The notes below the pieces were generated by a model. The model saw only the letters and a list, made by a program, of their open reading frames with translations. It ran no database searches and was not told the DNA's origin. The translations under genes and the position numbers were made by a program. From an uncultured Prevotella sp. (GTDB lineage Bacteria > Bacteroidota > Bacteroidia > Bacteroidales > Bacteroidaceae), in contig USSF01000014.1 of assembly GCA_900557405.1 (NCBI GenBank), positions 1-40,006 of the forward strand: a stretch of DNA of 40,006 nt, given 5' to 3'. Shown here in pieces: positions 16,031 to 26,339 of the stretch; the stretch's first letter is position 1, and every line of letters begins with the position of its first letter.

Positions 16031-17341
16031 ATGAACATAAGAAAAACCATTGACTTTTTCAAATACGGCATCTGGAAGGATTTCAGCAGGAAGCCACGCC
16101 ACACAAGGTTTGCCGTAGCCACATTGCGCATGCTCATCCTAGCTATAGAGAGGTTCACGACAAAGCGGATAATCGACTCCGCCGCAGCGCTGACCTACTC
16201 CACCCTACTCGCCATCGTGCCCATCCTCGCCGTAGTCTTCGCCATAGCCAGGGGATTCGGCTTCAACAAATATATAGAGGAATGGTTCCGCGGTGTGCTC
16301 TCAAGCCAACCGCAGGCTGCCGACACGATAGTGGGCTTCGTGAACTCCTACCTCATACACACGCAGAGCGGTATAATCCTAGGTATCGGACTGGTTTTCA
16401 TGCTCTGGACCGTCACCATTCTTATCCGCAACATCGAGCTCGCCTTCAACAGAATCTGGCAGGTGAAGAAACCCAGGAGCTTCTTCCGCACCGTCACCGA
16501 CTACATGGGCATGTTCATCCTCGCCCCGATAATCATCGTGGTCACGTCGGGAATATCCATCTTCGTTGTGTCATTCGCCAACGAGACAGAAGGATTCGAA
16601 CTGCTCGCGCCGATGGTAAGACGTCTGTGGGACCTCACGCCATACGTATTGATGTCGGCCGTGTTCATCGCCCTCTACGTGTTCATGCCTAACACCAAGG
16701 TGAAGCTGCGCTGCGCCATAGGTCCGGGAATCCTTGCCGGAGTAGCGATGCAGGGACTGCAGCTCTTCTACATCCACTCGCAGATTTGGGTGAGCAGCTA
16801 CAACGCCATATACGGTTCGTTTGCCGCCCTGCCGCTCTTCATGCTATGGGTGCAGATATCATGGAACATCTGCCTGTTCGGCGCCGAACTCTGTTACACG
16901 AGCCAGAACATGGAGGAATCGGCGTTCCGCACTGAGACTTACGAGATTAGTCCGCGCTACCGCCTGATAATGAGCATGATGCTGATGAGCCATATCTGCA
17001 GACGTTTTGAAAAGGGCGAGAAGCCATACACGGCGCTCGAGCTGAAGCTGAAGACCAACATCCCCATCCGCGTGGCACAAGAGCTGCTCTACGAGCTGAC
17101 CAACATGCACATGGTGAGCGAAGTTACGAGCGACGAGAAGGGCGAGGAGAGCGTATACCAGCCGGCTGAAGACCTGGCGCGCCTCAGCGTCGGCCTGCTC
17201 ATTGAGCGGTATGAGTCGGCGGGGAAATGGGAGATAAGCCTCAACATGAAAGATGCCGACCACGGGAAATGGAACGCCACTATAGCCAACCACGCCAGAT
17301 ACATCGAGGCTCAAAAGAGCATATTACTTAAGGATTTATAA
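16031..17341 (+). CDS. YihY/BrkB-family inner-membrane protein
   Basis: A 436-residue membrane protein of the YihY/virulence factor BrkB family (UPF0761), once misnamed ribonuclease BN. About six hydrophobic helices are visible, beginning with AAALTYSTLLAIVPILAVVF (51-70), the family's hallmark first segment. Others lie around IILGIGLVFMLWTVTIL, FILAPIIIVVTSGISIFVV and LPLFMLWVQISWNICLFGAE. The hydrophilic C-terminal ~130 residues resemble a winged-helix extension seen in Bacteroidota members. The molecular function is unknown. It begins 56 bases after rnpB with no visible separate promoter. Confidence 0.88.
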   Translation: MNIRKTIDFFKYGIWKDFSRKPRHTRFAVATLRMLILAIERFTTKRIIDSAAALTYSTLLAIVPILAVVFAIARGFGFNKYIEEWFRGVLSSQPQAADTIVGFVNSYLIHTQSGIILGIGLVFMLWTVTILIRNIELAFNRIWQVKKPRSFFRTVTDYMGMFILAPIIIVVTSGISIFVVSFANETEGFELLAPMVRRLWDLTPYVLMSAVFIALYVFMPNTKVKLRCAIGPGILAGVAMQGLQLFYIHSQIWVSSYNAIYGSFAALPLFMLWVQISWNICLFGAELCYTSQNMEESAFRTETYEISPRYRLIMSMMLMSHICRRFEKGEKPYTALELKLKTNIPIRVAQELLYELTNMHMVSEVTSDEKGEESVYQPAEDLARLSVGLLIERYESAGKWEISLNMKDADHGKWNATIANHARYIEAQKSILLKDL

Positions 17342-17348
17342 AGTATTC

Positions 17349-17379
17349 TTGTAGGTAAGGAAAATTATTCGTATTTTTG
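17349..17379 (+). promoter_or_regulatory. Promoter for the DUF1232/thioredoxin operon
   Basis: TTG at 17349-17351 and TATTTTTG at 17372-17379 have a 20-base spacer. It overlaps the longer open frame upstream of the next gene, so that gene must start at the later ATG. Confidence 0.75.
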
Positions 17380-17418
17380 CAGCCTATAATTACAAACACG
17401 ACAAATAACACTTTTATT

Positions 17419-17823
17419 ATGGAATTACCAGATTTTATGTCATATTCCAACAAATTCACCAGCGGTGAGTTCTTGGAGAAGATTTCAAAGATTGCCAAGC
17501 GCGCAGGCGCAAAGCTAGTTTACGTATCGCTCATCCTTTATTACACGCTGCAAAGCGACAAGGTGTCGATAAAGGACAAGGCAATCATCGTGGGTGCCCT
17601 GGGCTATCTCATCAGTCCGCTCGACGTAGTGCCCGACGCAATCCCAATCATCGGCCTGGGCGACGACCTCGCCGTTCTGCTCTATGTATTGAATAAGGTG
17701 GGCAACGTATCCGAGGAAATCAAGGAGAAGGCCAAGGCAAAGCTCGTGAAATGGTTTGACGATGACGAGATGGAGGAAATCAGCGAAATAAAGTTCCAGG
17801 ACAAACCGAAAGAGGAAGAATAA
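17419..17823 (+). CDS. DUF1232 (YkvA-like) membrane-associated protein
   Basis: A 134-residue protein with the DUF1232 core (SIKDKAIIVGALGYLISPLDVVPDAIP), a segment shared by YkvA and related proteins of unknown function. The hydrophobic stretch around VYVSLILYYTL and the core could contact the membrane. The C-terminus is strongly charged. I chose the ATG at 17419 (MELPDF): the longer frame begins with a TTG inside the -7 promoter box. It is followed 22 bases later by a thioredoxin lipoprotein gene on the same transcript. Confidence 0.85.
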   Translation: MELPDFMSYSNKFTSGEFLEKISKIAKRAGAKLVYVSLILYYTLQSDKVSIKDKAIIVGALGYLISPLDVVPDAIPIIGLGDDLAVLLYVLNKVGNVSEEIKEKAKAKLVKWFDDDEMEEISEIKFQDKPKEEE

Positions 17824-17830
17824 GAAAAAC

Positions 17831-17836
17831 AGGAGG
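17831..17836 (+). promoter_or_regulatory. Strong Shine-Dalgarno site before the thioredoxin gene
   Basis: AGGAGG stands 9 bases before the ATG at 17846. A full site like this is uncommon in Bacteroidota, whose ribosomes make little use of it, so the match could be incidental. Confidence 0.4.
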
Positions 17837-17845
17837 ACCCGGGAA

Positions 17846-18340
17846 ATGAAAAGAATACTGTTTATGTTCACCGCCATGGCAATTGCCATGACCGGCTGTT
17901 CGCAGACCAGCAAGCAGAAAGCACCCGAGCAGAAAGCCACTACCGTACAGAAGGCCGCCACAGACGAGGCGGAGACTGAGGACGGGAAAGTGAACTATCT
18001 CACCACCGCCGACTTCAAGAAGAAGGTGATGGACTACGAGAAGCACCAGCAGGAATGGGTGTTTGAAGGCAAGCGCCCTGTAGTGATTGACTTCTACGCC
18101 ACATGGTGCGGTCCGTGCAAAATGATGGCGCCTGTCGTGGAGGAGTGTGCAAAGGAATACAGCGGCAAGGTCGATTTCTATAAGATAGATGTGGACAAGG
18201 AGAAAGAGCTCGCCCAGACATTCGGCATACAGAGCATCCCCACCTTCCTCTTCATCCCCGTCAGCGGCAAGCCCATAGTACAGATGGGAGCCATGCAGAA
18301 AGATGACTTCGAGAACCTTATCAAACAGGTGGAGAAGTAA
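17846..18340 (+). CDS. Thioredoxin-fold lipoprotein
   Basis: A 164-residue envelope thioredoxin. The N-terminus is a lipoprotein signal with lipobox ending MTGC (Cys18), followed by a Gln/Lys/Ala-rich linker to about residue 48 and then a full thioredoxin domain. The active site WCGPC is at residues 87-91 and the cis-proline is in IPTFLF. It is likely anchored in the membrane facing the periplasm, where it would reduce or rearrange disulfides or serve cytochrome-free redox stress roles. The partner reductant is unknown. It follows a DUF1232 gene in the same operon and is closed by a terminator. Confidence 0.92.
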   Translation: MKRILFMFTAMAIAMTGCSQTSKQKAPEQKATTVQKAATDEAETEDGKVNYLTTADFKKKVMDYEKHQQEWVFEGKRPVVIDFYATWCGPCKMMAPVVEECAKEYSGKVDFYKIDVDKEKELAQTFGIQSIPTFLFIPVSGKPIVQMGAMQKDDFENLIKQVEK

Positions 18341-18412
18341 GACACGGAATGTGCCGGCACGGATTGCCAGACATTCATAAAAATTCTAATGACCATTTCG
18401 TGGTTACAAAAC

Positions 18413-18450
18413 AAACGAGTAGAAAAGGGAAATCCCTCATCTACTCGTTT
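18413..18450. terminator. Bidirectional terminator with TACTCGT-type arms
   Basis: 18-base arms (18413-18430 and 18433-18450) pair with two mismatches between the convergent thioredoxin and pheS genes, with A- and T-rich flanks. The GAGTAGA/TCTACTC arms match the second repeat family seen at 20551-20593 and 35641-35704. 18451-18522 shows nothing further. Confidence 0.8.
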
Positions 18451-18522
18451 TATTTGTATCATACCAATGGCCGCCGCATCGGCAGACAAAGCCGCAATGC
18501 CGCCTGGCCTTAAAAATCAGAA

Positions 18523-19560
18523 TCAGTTTGCAGCTTCAAACTCCTCTAGGAAGCGCACGTCGTTCTCGGAGAACATACGCAGGTCGGAAACCTGATACTT
18601 CAAGTTGGTGATGCGCTCCACACCGAGTCCGAAAGCATAGCCGGTATAAACCTTGCTGTCGATGCCACAAAGCTCAAGCACGTTGGGGTCTACCATTCCG
18701 CAGCCGAGGATTTCCACCCATCCCGTGTGCTTGCAGAATCCACAGCCCTTACCGCCGCAGATATGGCATGAGATGTCCATCTCGGCACTCGGCTCGGTGA
18801 ATGGGAAATAGCTCGGGCGCAAACGTATCTTGGTGTCGGCGCCGAACATCTCGCGGGCAAACGTAAGAAGCACCTGCTTCAGGTCGGTGAACGACACGTT
18901 CTTGTCTATGTAGAGTCCCTCAATCTGATGGAAGAAGCAGTGTGCGCGTGCCGTGATGGCCTCGTTGCGGTAAACACGCCCCGGGCAAATGATGCGGATA
19001 GGCGGCTGCGATGTCTCCATCACGCGTGCCTGCACCGAACTCGTATGGCTGCGCAGCAGTATATTCTTGGTCACATCATTCGGGTTCTGCTCCACGAAGA
19101 ACGTATCCTGCATGTCGCGTGCCGGATGGTCAGCGGCAAAGTTCATCTTGGTGAACACGTGGAGGTCGTCCTCCACTTCCGGACCATCAGCGAGCGTGAA
19201 TCCCAAACGTGAGAATATGTCGATGATTTCATTTTTCACAATAGTGAGCGGATGGCGCGTACCGAGATTTATCGGGTAAGCGGTCCTCGTCAGGTCCATA
19301 TCCTGACTTCCGTTCTCATTGTTGTCGAGGGCATCGCGCAAGGCGTTCAGGCGCTCAAGGGCGGTTTGCTTCAACTCGTTGATTTTCATACCCACCTCTT
19401 TCTTCTGCTCGGCGGGCACAGTTCTAAAGTCTGCCATTACGGCATTGATTTCACCCTTCTTGCTCAAGTACTTCAGGCGCAGCGCCTCTATCTCCTCGGC
19501 ATTGGATGCCGTCATTTCCGTCACCTCCCTAAGGAGGCTTTCAATCTTCTCAAGTATCAT
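18523..19560 (-). CDS. pheS: Phenylalanine-tRNA ligase alpha subunit
   Basis: The catalytic alpha chain of the (alpha-beta)2 synthetase that charges tRNA-Phe. The N-terminal coiled coil (about residues 1-90) is followed by the class II core. Motif 2 is visible in GRVYRNEAITARAHCFFHQIEG-like sequence and motif 3 in GYAFGLGVERI near the C-terminus. A Cys-rich insertion CHICGGKGCGFC lies between them and is common in this family. At 345 residues it is full length. pheT is not in the window, so the subunits are encoded apart. A possible -7 box (TAATTTTG, minus strand, 19669-19676) lies 109 bases upstream. Confidence 0.96.
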   Translation of the reverse strand: MILEKIESLLREVTEMTASNAEEIEALRLKYLSKKGEINAVMADFRTVPAEQKKEVGMKINELKQTALERLNALRDALDNNENGSQDMDLTRTAYPINLGTRHPLTIVKNEIIDIFSRLGFTLADGPEVEDDLHVFTKMNFAADHPARDMQDTFFVEQNPNDVTKNILLRSHTSSVQARVMETSQPPIRIICPGRVYRNEAITARAHCFFHQIEGLYIDKNVSFTDLKQVLLTFAREMFGADTKIRLRPSYFPFTEPSAEMDISCHICGGKGCGFCKHTGWVEILGCGMVDPNVLELCGIDSKVYTGYAFGLGVERITNLKYQVSDLRMFSENDVRFLEEFEAAN

Positions 19561-19668
19561 GTCAAAAAACTTCGATTTTCTTTATTCCGTTATTTCTTCC
19601 GGCTCCACGCTGCAGCCGCATCAGGCTCCAAAGAACTCGTCAGCAACAGCATACAGCCTATTCGGGAG

Positions 19669-19676
19669 CAAAATTA
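19669..19676 (-). promoter_or_regulatory. Possible -7 box for pheS
   Basis: TAATTTTG on the minus strand, followed by C. No matching -33 element is evident and the leader would be about 100 bases. Confidence 0.4.
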
Positions 19677-19754
19677 CAGCATTTTTTCGAGAATCGTGCA
19701 TAAGTGACGCTAAATTATTTTCTTACCGTCACTAATACGCTGTTTATTTGACCT

Positions 19755-20492
19755 TTACCACCTTTTTAATCCGTCTGTCTCGATTTCTCCGCTGCCCTTC
19801 ACGTTCTTCTTCAACCCCTTCACGTAGCCCTTAAGCTCCACGTCACCGCTGCCGTAAACGCCACACGTCACGTAGCCGCTGCGGGTGAACTTTATATCCA
19901 CGTCGCCGCTGCCGTAGACTTTGATACCAGCATGGCGCTGAGCCACGAGGTTCTTTATCTCCACGTCGCCGCTGCCGGAAATCTGAATGTCGGCATTGTC
20001 GCAGATCACGTTCCTCATGTCCACGTCACCGCTGCCTTTCACAACGACGAGCAGATTGTCCGTGTCCACCTTACCGTCGGCTCTGAAATCACCGCTGCCA
20101 AAGATGTTCACCGCCGTCAGGTCGGGAGCACTGACATAAACCGTCACTTCCTTGCCGCTGCCGAACACGTGCCATCCGCTGCGGTTGTCAGCCTGGGTTA
20201 TCGTCAGGGTTCTGCCGTCAGATTTCACCGACACCATGTCCACATCAGCCTTGTAGCCAGCTACGGTCACCTTCGGCTTTCCGCCGTTCGTCTGTCTGAA
20301 CACTACATTGGCCCCTCCCTTGATGTCTATCTTCGAGAAATATGCCACGTTCATCTGGCGGCTCGCTTTCTTCCCGCCATTCACGTTCATCTCCGCAATC
20401 ATTCCGTTGCTGCTACCCCTGGCCACCGTAGCGCCGCCTGTCATCATTGCAGCCACGAAAGCTGCCATCATTATCATTCTGTTCATAAACAT
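19755..20492 (-). CDS. Exported head-GIN (DUF2807) beta-repeat protein
   Basis: A 245-residue secreted protein with an N-terminal signal (MNRMIMMAAFVAAMMTGGA). The body is a DUF2807 'putative auto-transporter adhesin, head GIN' domain. It contains evenly spaced GSGD/GSGE motifs about every 17-21 residues (GSGDF, GSGDVDM, GSGDVEI, GSGDVDI, GSGDVEL, GSGEIE), as expected for a right-handed beta-helix or solenoid. The repeats are visible in the DNA as recurring CCGCTGCC blocks. Function is unknown; the name is historical. The gene is monocistronic, with pheS downstream on the same strand 194 bases away. Confidence 0.87.
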   Translation of the reverse strand: MFMNRMIMMAAFVAAMMTGGATVARGSSNGMIAEMNVNGGKKASRQMNVAYFSKIDIKGGANVVFRQTNGGKPKVTVAGYKADVDMVSVKSDGRTLTITQADNRSGWHVFGSGKEVTVYVSAPDLTAVNIFGSGDFRADGKVDTDNLLVVVKGSGDVDMRNVICDNADIQISGSGDVEIKNLVAQRHAGIKVYGSGDVDIKFTRSGYVTCGVYGSGDVELKGYVKGLKKNVKGSGEIETDGLKRW

Positions 20493-20857
20493 ATTATTTA
20501 TTTTTTAAGGAGAAAAGACGATTTGACAAAATACTGGTCGACAAGGTGATTTGTCCACTCGTCTACTCGTTTACATGTCTACTCGTCTACTTGTTAATTA
20601 GACGTTTAAAAGCCCCCGAAAGTTGCATTGCACCCCTGATTATTTTATTTCACATTATGAAGTTTTAACGTCGTAATGCTCCCCTACCTCTCTGCTGAAT
20701 AAACAAAAGGTGGGCGAAAGAGACGAGCGGGGTCAAGAGTTTGGGGTTTATCAGCATTTTTCTGCGGAAATATTCGTGCGGAATGAAAATAAATACGTAC
20801 ATTTGCGGCAATTTGAGAGCTAAAAGATATACAAGGATTTATTCTTGGTATGAGAAA
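20493..20857. other. Divergent intergenic region with TACTCGT-type repeats
   Basis: The left part carries a second-family repeat: a 16-base unit starting GTCTACTCGT is repeated in tandem at 20561-20576 and 20577-20592, preceded by TTGTCCACTC. The right part has a -7 box TACATTTG (20798-20805) about 50 bases before the DUF4348 start. No RNA or small gene is convincing. Confidence 0.6.
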
Positions 20858-21700
20858 ATGAGAAAAGGAATTTTATTTGTCGTCATCGCATCTGTACTGA
20901 TGGTGCTGTGTACGACAGCGGGATGCACCGGAAAGAACAACTCCGGCGCAGACACCGCAGGCATCGATTCTACCGACACAACGGCTGCCGATACACTGGA
21001 ACAGCTCATCACAGAACAGCCCATGCCAAAGGCTGCCGACGAGCTGTTCGATGATTTCATCTTCAACTTCGCCGCTAACAGGAAACTGCAGTTCAAGAGA
21101 ATCAAGTTCCCTCTGCGGGTGGTAAACGGCAAGTCGGAAAAGATGGTGGAAAAAAGCCAGTGGAAGATGGAGCATTTCTTCATGAGCCAGGGCTACTACA
21201 CGCTGATATTCGACAACCGCCGCCAGATGAAAATCGTGAAGGACACTTCGATAAACCATGTGGTGGTGGAGAAGATTTACCTGAAGCGCAAAAAGGTGAA
21301 ACAGTACATCTTCAACCGCATCAACGGCGAATGGAATCTCGTGGAGGTGAATACGGGAGCGATGTACCAGAACAACAATGCCTCGTTCCTGGACTTCTAC
21401 CAGAAGTTCGCCACCGATTCCGCCTTCCAGTCGCGCCATTTGGACAGTCCGATTCATTTCTCCGGACCCGACCCCGACGACGACTTCAGCACGATGACCG
21501 GCGACATAGAGCCCGAAACGTGGCCCGCCTTCGCTCCGGAACTGCCGGCCAATTTCATCTACAACATCATCTACGGACAGCAGTACACACAGAGCAACAA
21601 GAAGATTCTCGTGATGCGCGGCATAGCCAACGGTATGGAGATGGAGCTGACGTTCGTGCGCAAGGGCAAGGCATGGAAGCTCACAAGACTCTCGGAATAA
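20858..21700 (+). CDS. DUF4348 lipoprotein
   Basis: A 280-residue lipoprotein of the Bacteroidota family DUF4348, function unknown. The signal peptide ends in TTAGC (Cys23), followed by a Thr/Asp/Ala-rich linker. The globular domain runs from about residue 55 (DELFDDFIFNFAANRKLQ) to the C-terminal LTFVRKGKAWKLTRL, typical of NTF2-like folds, though I infer that fold only loosely. The start at 20858 is chosen because the -7 box TACATTTG at 20798-20805 lies inside the longer open frame. murB follows 118 bases later. Confidence 0.85.
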   Translation: MRKGILFVVIASVLMVLCTTAGCTGKNNSGADTAGIDSTDTTAADTLEQLITEQPMPKAADELFDDFIFNFAANRKLQFKRIKFPLRVVNGKSEKMVEKSQWKMEHFFMSQGYYTLIFDNRRQMKIVKDTSINHVVVEKIYLKRKKVKQYIFNRINGEWNLVEVNTGAMYQNNNASFLDFYQKFATDSAFQSRHLDSPIHFSGPDPDDDFSTMTGDIEPETWPAFAPELPANFIYNIIYGQQYTQSNKKILVMRGIANGMEMELTFVRKGKAWKLTRLSE

Positions 21701-21818
21701 CAAGGATTTAATATTTATGAAAGACTCCTATCGGCAGACATCCCGCGGATGCTTTGCCGGCGGGAGTTTTCAGTTTATTTTCAGGATAATATTTTATAAA
21801 CAAACAAAAGTAAAGAAA

Positions 21819-22832
21819 GTGAAAGATTTCAGAAACTACAGTCTGGCACAGCACAACACATTTGGCATCGATGCCAAGTGCAGCCGCTTCATCGAGTACG
21901 CCTCCGTCAGCGAAGCAAAGGAGGCAGTGAAGAGCTTGAGCGATACGGATATGCCGTTGCTTCTCATAGGTGGCGGAAGTAATCTGTTGCTGACAAAGGA
22001 TTTCAGCGGAACCGTGCTACATTCCGCCATCAAGGGCATCAGCACCACGTTCATCGACGGCGGAGTGCTCGTGAGATGCGGAAGTGGAGAGACATGGGAC
22101 GACGTTGTTGCACACTGCGTGGACCACGGATGGCATGGAACGGAGAACCTCTCGCTTATACCTGGCGAGGTGGGCGCTTCTGCCGTGCAGAACATCGGGG
22201 CATACGGTGCCGAAGTGAAAGACATTATATATAAGGTGGAAGCAGTGGAGATTGCCACAGGCAAAGTCTGCTATTTCACCAACGAGGAGTGTGAATACGC
22301 CTACCGCAAAAGCCGCTTCAAGGAGGACTGGAAGAACAAATATCTCATAACATACGTGACATACCGCCTCTCCACCATATTCAATTCGCATCTCGGCTAC
22401 GGCAATATCCGTGCCGAGCTGGACAAGGAAGGCATAGAGACCCCTACGGCCAAGCAGCTTCGCCAGGCCATCATCAGCATACGCAACGCCAAGCTGCCCG
22501 ACCCGAAGGTGGAGGGCAACGCAGGAAGTTTCTTCATGAACCCCGTGGTGGAGATGGACAAGTTCAACGAGCTGCTCGCCAAACATCCCGACATGCCCCA
22601 CTATGAGGTGGACGAGGACCACGAAAAGATTCCTGCCGGATGGATGATAGACCAGTGCGGATGGAAGGGAAAGACCGTGGGCAAGGCCGGAGTACACTCC
22701 AAGCAAGCGCTGGTTTTGGTGAACCGCGGCGGTGCTACGGGAGCCGACATCGTGAACCTGTGCAACCTCATCCGCAAGGATGTTGCCAAAGAATTCGGAA
22801 TAGACATACAGCCGGAAGTGAATATTATCTAA
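21819..22832 (+). CDS. murB: UDP-N-acetylenolpyruvoylglucosamine reductase MurB
   Basis: An FAD enzyme that reduces UDP-GlcNAc-enolpyruvate to UDP-MurNAc in cytoplasmic peptidoglycan precursor synthesis. Family motifs are present: HNTFGID near the N-terminus, the FAD-binding GGGSNLLL, the IPGEVGASAVQNIGAYGAE segment, the catalytic serine in NAGSFFMNP and the C-terminal glutamate in IQPEV. I start it at the GTG at 21819 (VKDFRNYSL, 337 residues). The open frame extends 34 codons upstream to an ATG, but that extension has no family counterpart. It probably shares the DUF4348 promoter. Confidence 0.93.
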   Translation: MKDFRNYSLAQHNTFGIDAKCSRFIEYASVSEAKEAVKSLSDTDMPLLLIGGGSNLLLTKDFSGTVLHSAIKGISTTFIDGGVLVRCGSGETWDDVVAHCVDHGWHGTENLSLIPGEVGASAVQNIGAYGAEVKDIIYKVEAVEIATGKVCYFTNEECEYAYRKSRFKEDWKNKYLITYVTYRLSTIFNSHLGYGNIRAELDKEGIETPTAKQLRQAIISIRNAKLPDPKVEGNAGSFFMNPVVEMDKFNELLAKHPDMPHYEVDEDHEKIPAGWMIDQCGWKGKTVGKAGVHSKQALVLVNRGGATGADIVNLCNLIRKDVAKEFGIDIQPEVNII

Positions 22833-22833
22833 A

Positions 22834-23031
22834 TGTAGAGTTTAGAATTAAGAGTTTAGAGTTGTCGGCTGAAGCCGATTAAGAATGAAGAATGAAGAAT
22901 TGAGAATTCTAAATTCATTAATTCTTAATCGCAGCGAAGCAAGAACAACTCTAAATTCTTAACTCTAAATTCTAATTTTTAATCGCAGCGAAGCAAGAAC
23001 AACTCTTAACTCTAAATTCTTAACTCCAAAT
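22834..23031. repeat. Palindromic intergenic element, copy 2, internally duplicated
   Basis: Related to the elements at 15280 and 29941. Outer arms of about 28 bases (GAGTTTAGAATTAAGAG type at about 22841 and its near inverse ending about 23026) pair imperfectly. The core AATCGCAGCGAAGCAAGAAC occurs twice, at 22927 and 22981, within a 54-base partial duplication. The element ends directly at the ATG of the next gene. Confidence 0.85.
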
Positions 23032-23793
23032 ATGCTTCTGACTTTTCTCGGAACCGGAACCTCCGTAGGCGTGCCGACGATAGGCTGCCACTGCAAAGTT
23101 TGCACGAGCAACGACCCGCACGACAGACGAATGCGCTGCTCGGCAATGGTGGAAACCCCACAGACAAGGATACTGATTGACTGCGGGCCTGACTTCCGCG
23201 AACAGATGCTGAAGCAGGATTTCCGCAAGATTGACGCCATATTCATCACCCACTCCCACTACGACCACATCGGCGGAATGGATGATGTGCGCCCCTTCTG
23301 CGTGTTCGGCGACATAAACGTTTATGCCGACCCGATTTCGGAGAAAAGCCTGCGCCAGACCTTCCCTTACTGCTTCGCCGACCATCTCTACCCCGGAGTG
23401 CCGAAGATAAACCTGCACAAAATCAGACCGCATGAGGAGACAAGAATCAACGAACTGACAATCGTACCCTTCACCGTGATGCACGACAAACTGCCAATCC
23501 TGGGCTACAAGATAGGCAGACTCGCCTATATCACGGACATGAAGACCATACCGACGGAGGAACTCGCACTCCTGCAGGACATCGACACACTCGTGGTCAA
23601 CGCCCTGCGCTTCACCAACCCACACCACTCCCACATGCTCGTGGACGAAGCCCTGCGTTTCGCACACAAGACGAGCGCCAAGCACGTGTTCTTCACCCAC
23701 ATGTGTCACGACATCGGACTGCACGACGAGGTAAACAGGCTCCTGCCCGAAGACGTGAACCTGGCATACGACGGCGAAACCGTGGAAATATAA
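23032..23793 (+). CDS. MBL-fold metallohydrolase, PhnP-like
   Basis: A 253-residue cytoplasmic metallo-beta-lactamase-fold hydrolase close to PhnP-type phosphodiesterases. It opens with TFLGTGTSVGVPTIGC, followed by a CxxC pair (CHCKVC). The dinuclear metal motif THSHYDHIGG is complete, and further histidines occur in TVMHD, the TDMK region and FFTHMCHD. It is not next to phosphonate genes, so a general cyclic-phosphodiester or nucleotide role is more likely than phosphonate use. The substrate is unresolved. An AT-rich repeat abuts the start codon, so expression is probably by read-through from murB. Confidence 0.88.
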   Translation: MLLTFLGTGTSVGVPTIGCHCKVCTSNDPHDRRMRCSAMVETPQTRILIDCGPDFREQMLKQDFRKIDAIFITHSHYDHIGGMDDVRPFCVFGDINVYADPISEKSLRQTFPYCFADHLYPGVPKINLHKIRPHEETRINELTIVPFTVMHDKLPILGYKIGRLAYITDMKTIPTEELALLQDIDTLVVNALRFTNPHHSHMLVDEALRFAHKTSAKHVFFTHMCHDIGLHDEVNRLLPEDVNLAYDGETVEI

Positions 23794-24094
23794 ACCTTCA
23801 TTCCGGGAATATAAGACCATCCCCGGCAGGACTGAACAAATGTCGGCTCTGCCTGATGAACTGTGTGCAGAAGCGCAACGAAACAAGTCTGTTGGAATAT
23901 AAAGACAAAAAAAAAGAGGATAATATGATCACTCACACTAGCCTCCTGAATACAATTCTTTTTGACCAATCGTCTGACAGCAGCAATTGCTGCATGCTCA
24001 AACTCAAAAATCAATTAAAATCTAATAACATAATCTTTACCTTAAATCTATCAAACTACTAACCTATGAAAAATGTATTCTCTCGAACACGTTG

Positions 24095-24125
24095 CAAAGG
24101 TATACATAATTGTGTTCGTACACAA
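24095..24125 (-). promoter_or_regulatory. Orphan leftward promoter
   Basis: On the minus strand, TTG (24123-24125) and TACCTTTG (24095-24102, followed by C) have a 20-base spacer. No protein gene lies downstream in that direction before the convergent MBL gene, whose antisense strand it would enter. It could drive a small RNA ending near the T run at about 23908-23916. Confidence 0.55.
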
Positions 24126-24148
24126 TATTTCAAGAAAAATAATGCAAC

Positions 24149-24198
24149 CGCCCCTTTCTTTATTGATATAAATCAAGAGAGCAATAAAGAAAGGGGCG
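24149..24198. terminator. Perfect 17-base inverted repeat, probable ligA terminator
   Basis: CGCCCCTTTCTTTATTG at 24149-24165 pairs exactly with 24182-24198 around a 16-base loop. It lies 90 bases beyond the ligA stop between convergent genes. The T tract is imperfect on either strand, so it may be a terminator or an RNA-stabilising hairpin. Confidence 0.6.
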
Positions 24199-24287
24199 AA
24201 AAAAGAGGTTTCACGGAATGACAGTTTTATCTTTCCAAGACGGAAAAGCAGTCTTTTTAATGCAGCAAAACCGTCAGACCGAACATA

Positions 24288-26297
<2,010 letters not shown>

Positions 26298-26308
26298 CTA
26301 TTTTAATT

Positions 26309-26339
26309 CAAAGTTACGAAAAATTCCGTTATACGCAAA
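26309..26339 (-). promoter_or_regulatory. Promoter for ligA
   Basis: On the minus strand, TTTG (26336-26339) and TAACTTTG (26309-26316) have a 19-base spacer. The predicted start of transcription is about 20 bases before the ATG at 26285. The rest of the gap to 26525 shows nothing recognisable. Confidence 0.8.

Larger units (their letters stand above)
23794..24287. other. 494-base gap with orphan leftward promoter and large hairpin
   Basis: The gap lies between two convergent genes. It contains a perfect leftward promoter match (24095-24125), a perfect 17-base inverted repeat (24149-24198) and a 45-codon rightward open frame at 23925-24062 preceded by AGAGGA, which I do not trust as a gene. 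No tRNA or known RNA pattern is visible. Confidence 0.55.

Noticed and set aside
19561..19754. T-box or attenuator leader before pheS
   Set aside because: No specifier-loop or antiterminator pattern is visible, and T-boxes are not expected in this phylum.
23925..24062. 45-codon open frame with AGAGGA upstream
   Set aside because: The codon use is AT-rich and unstructured, no family pattern is seen, and it ends in a region with an opposite promoter. It is mentioned only as part of the gap.
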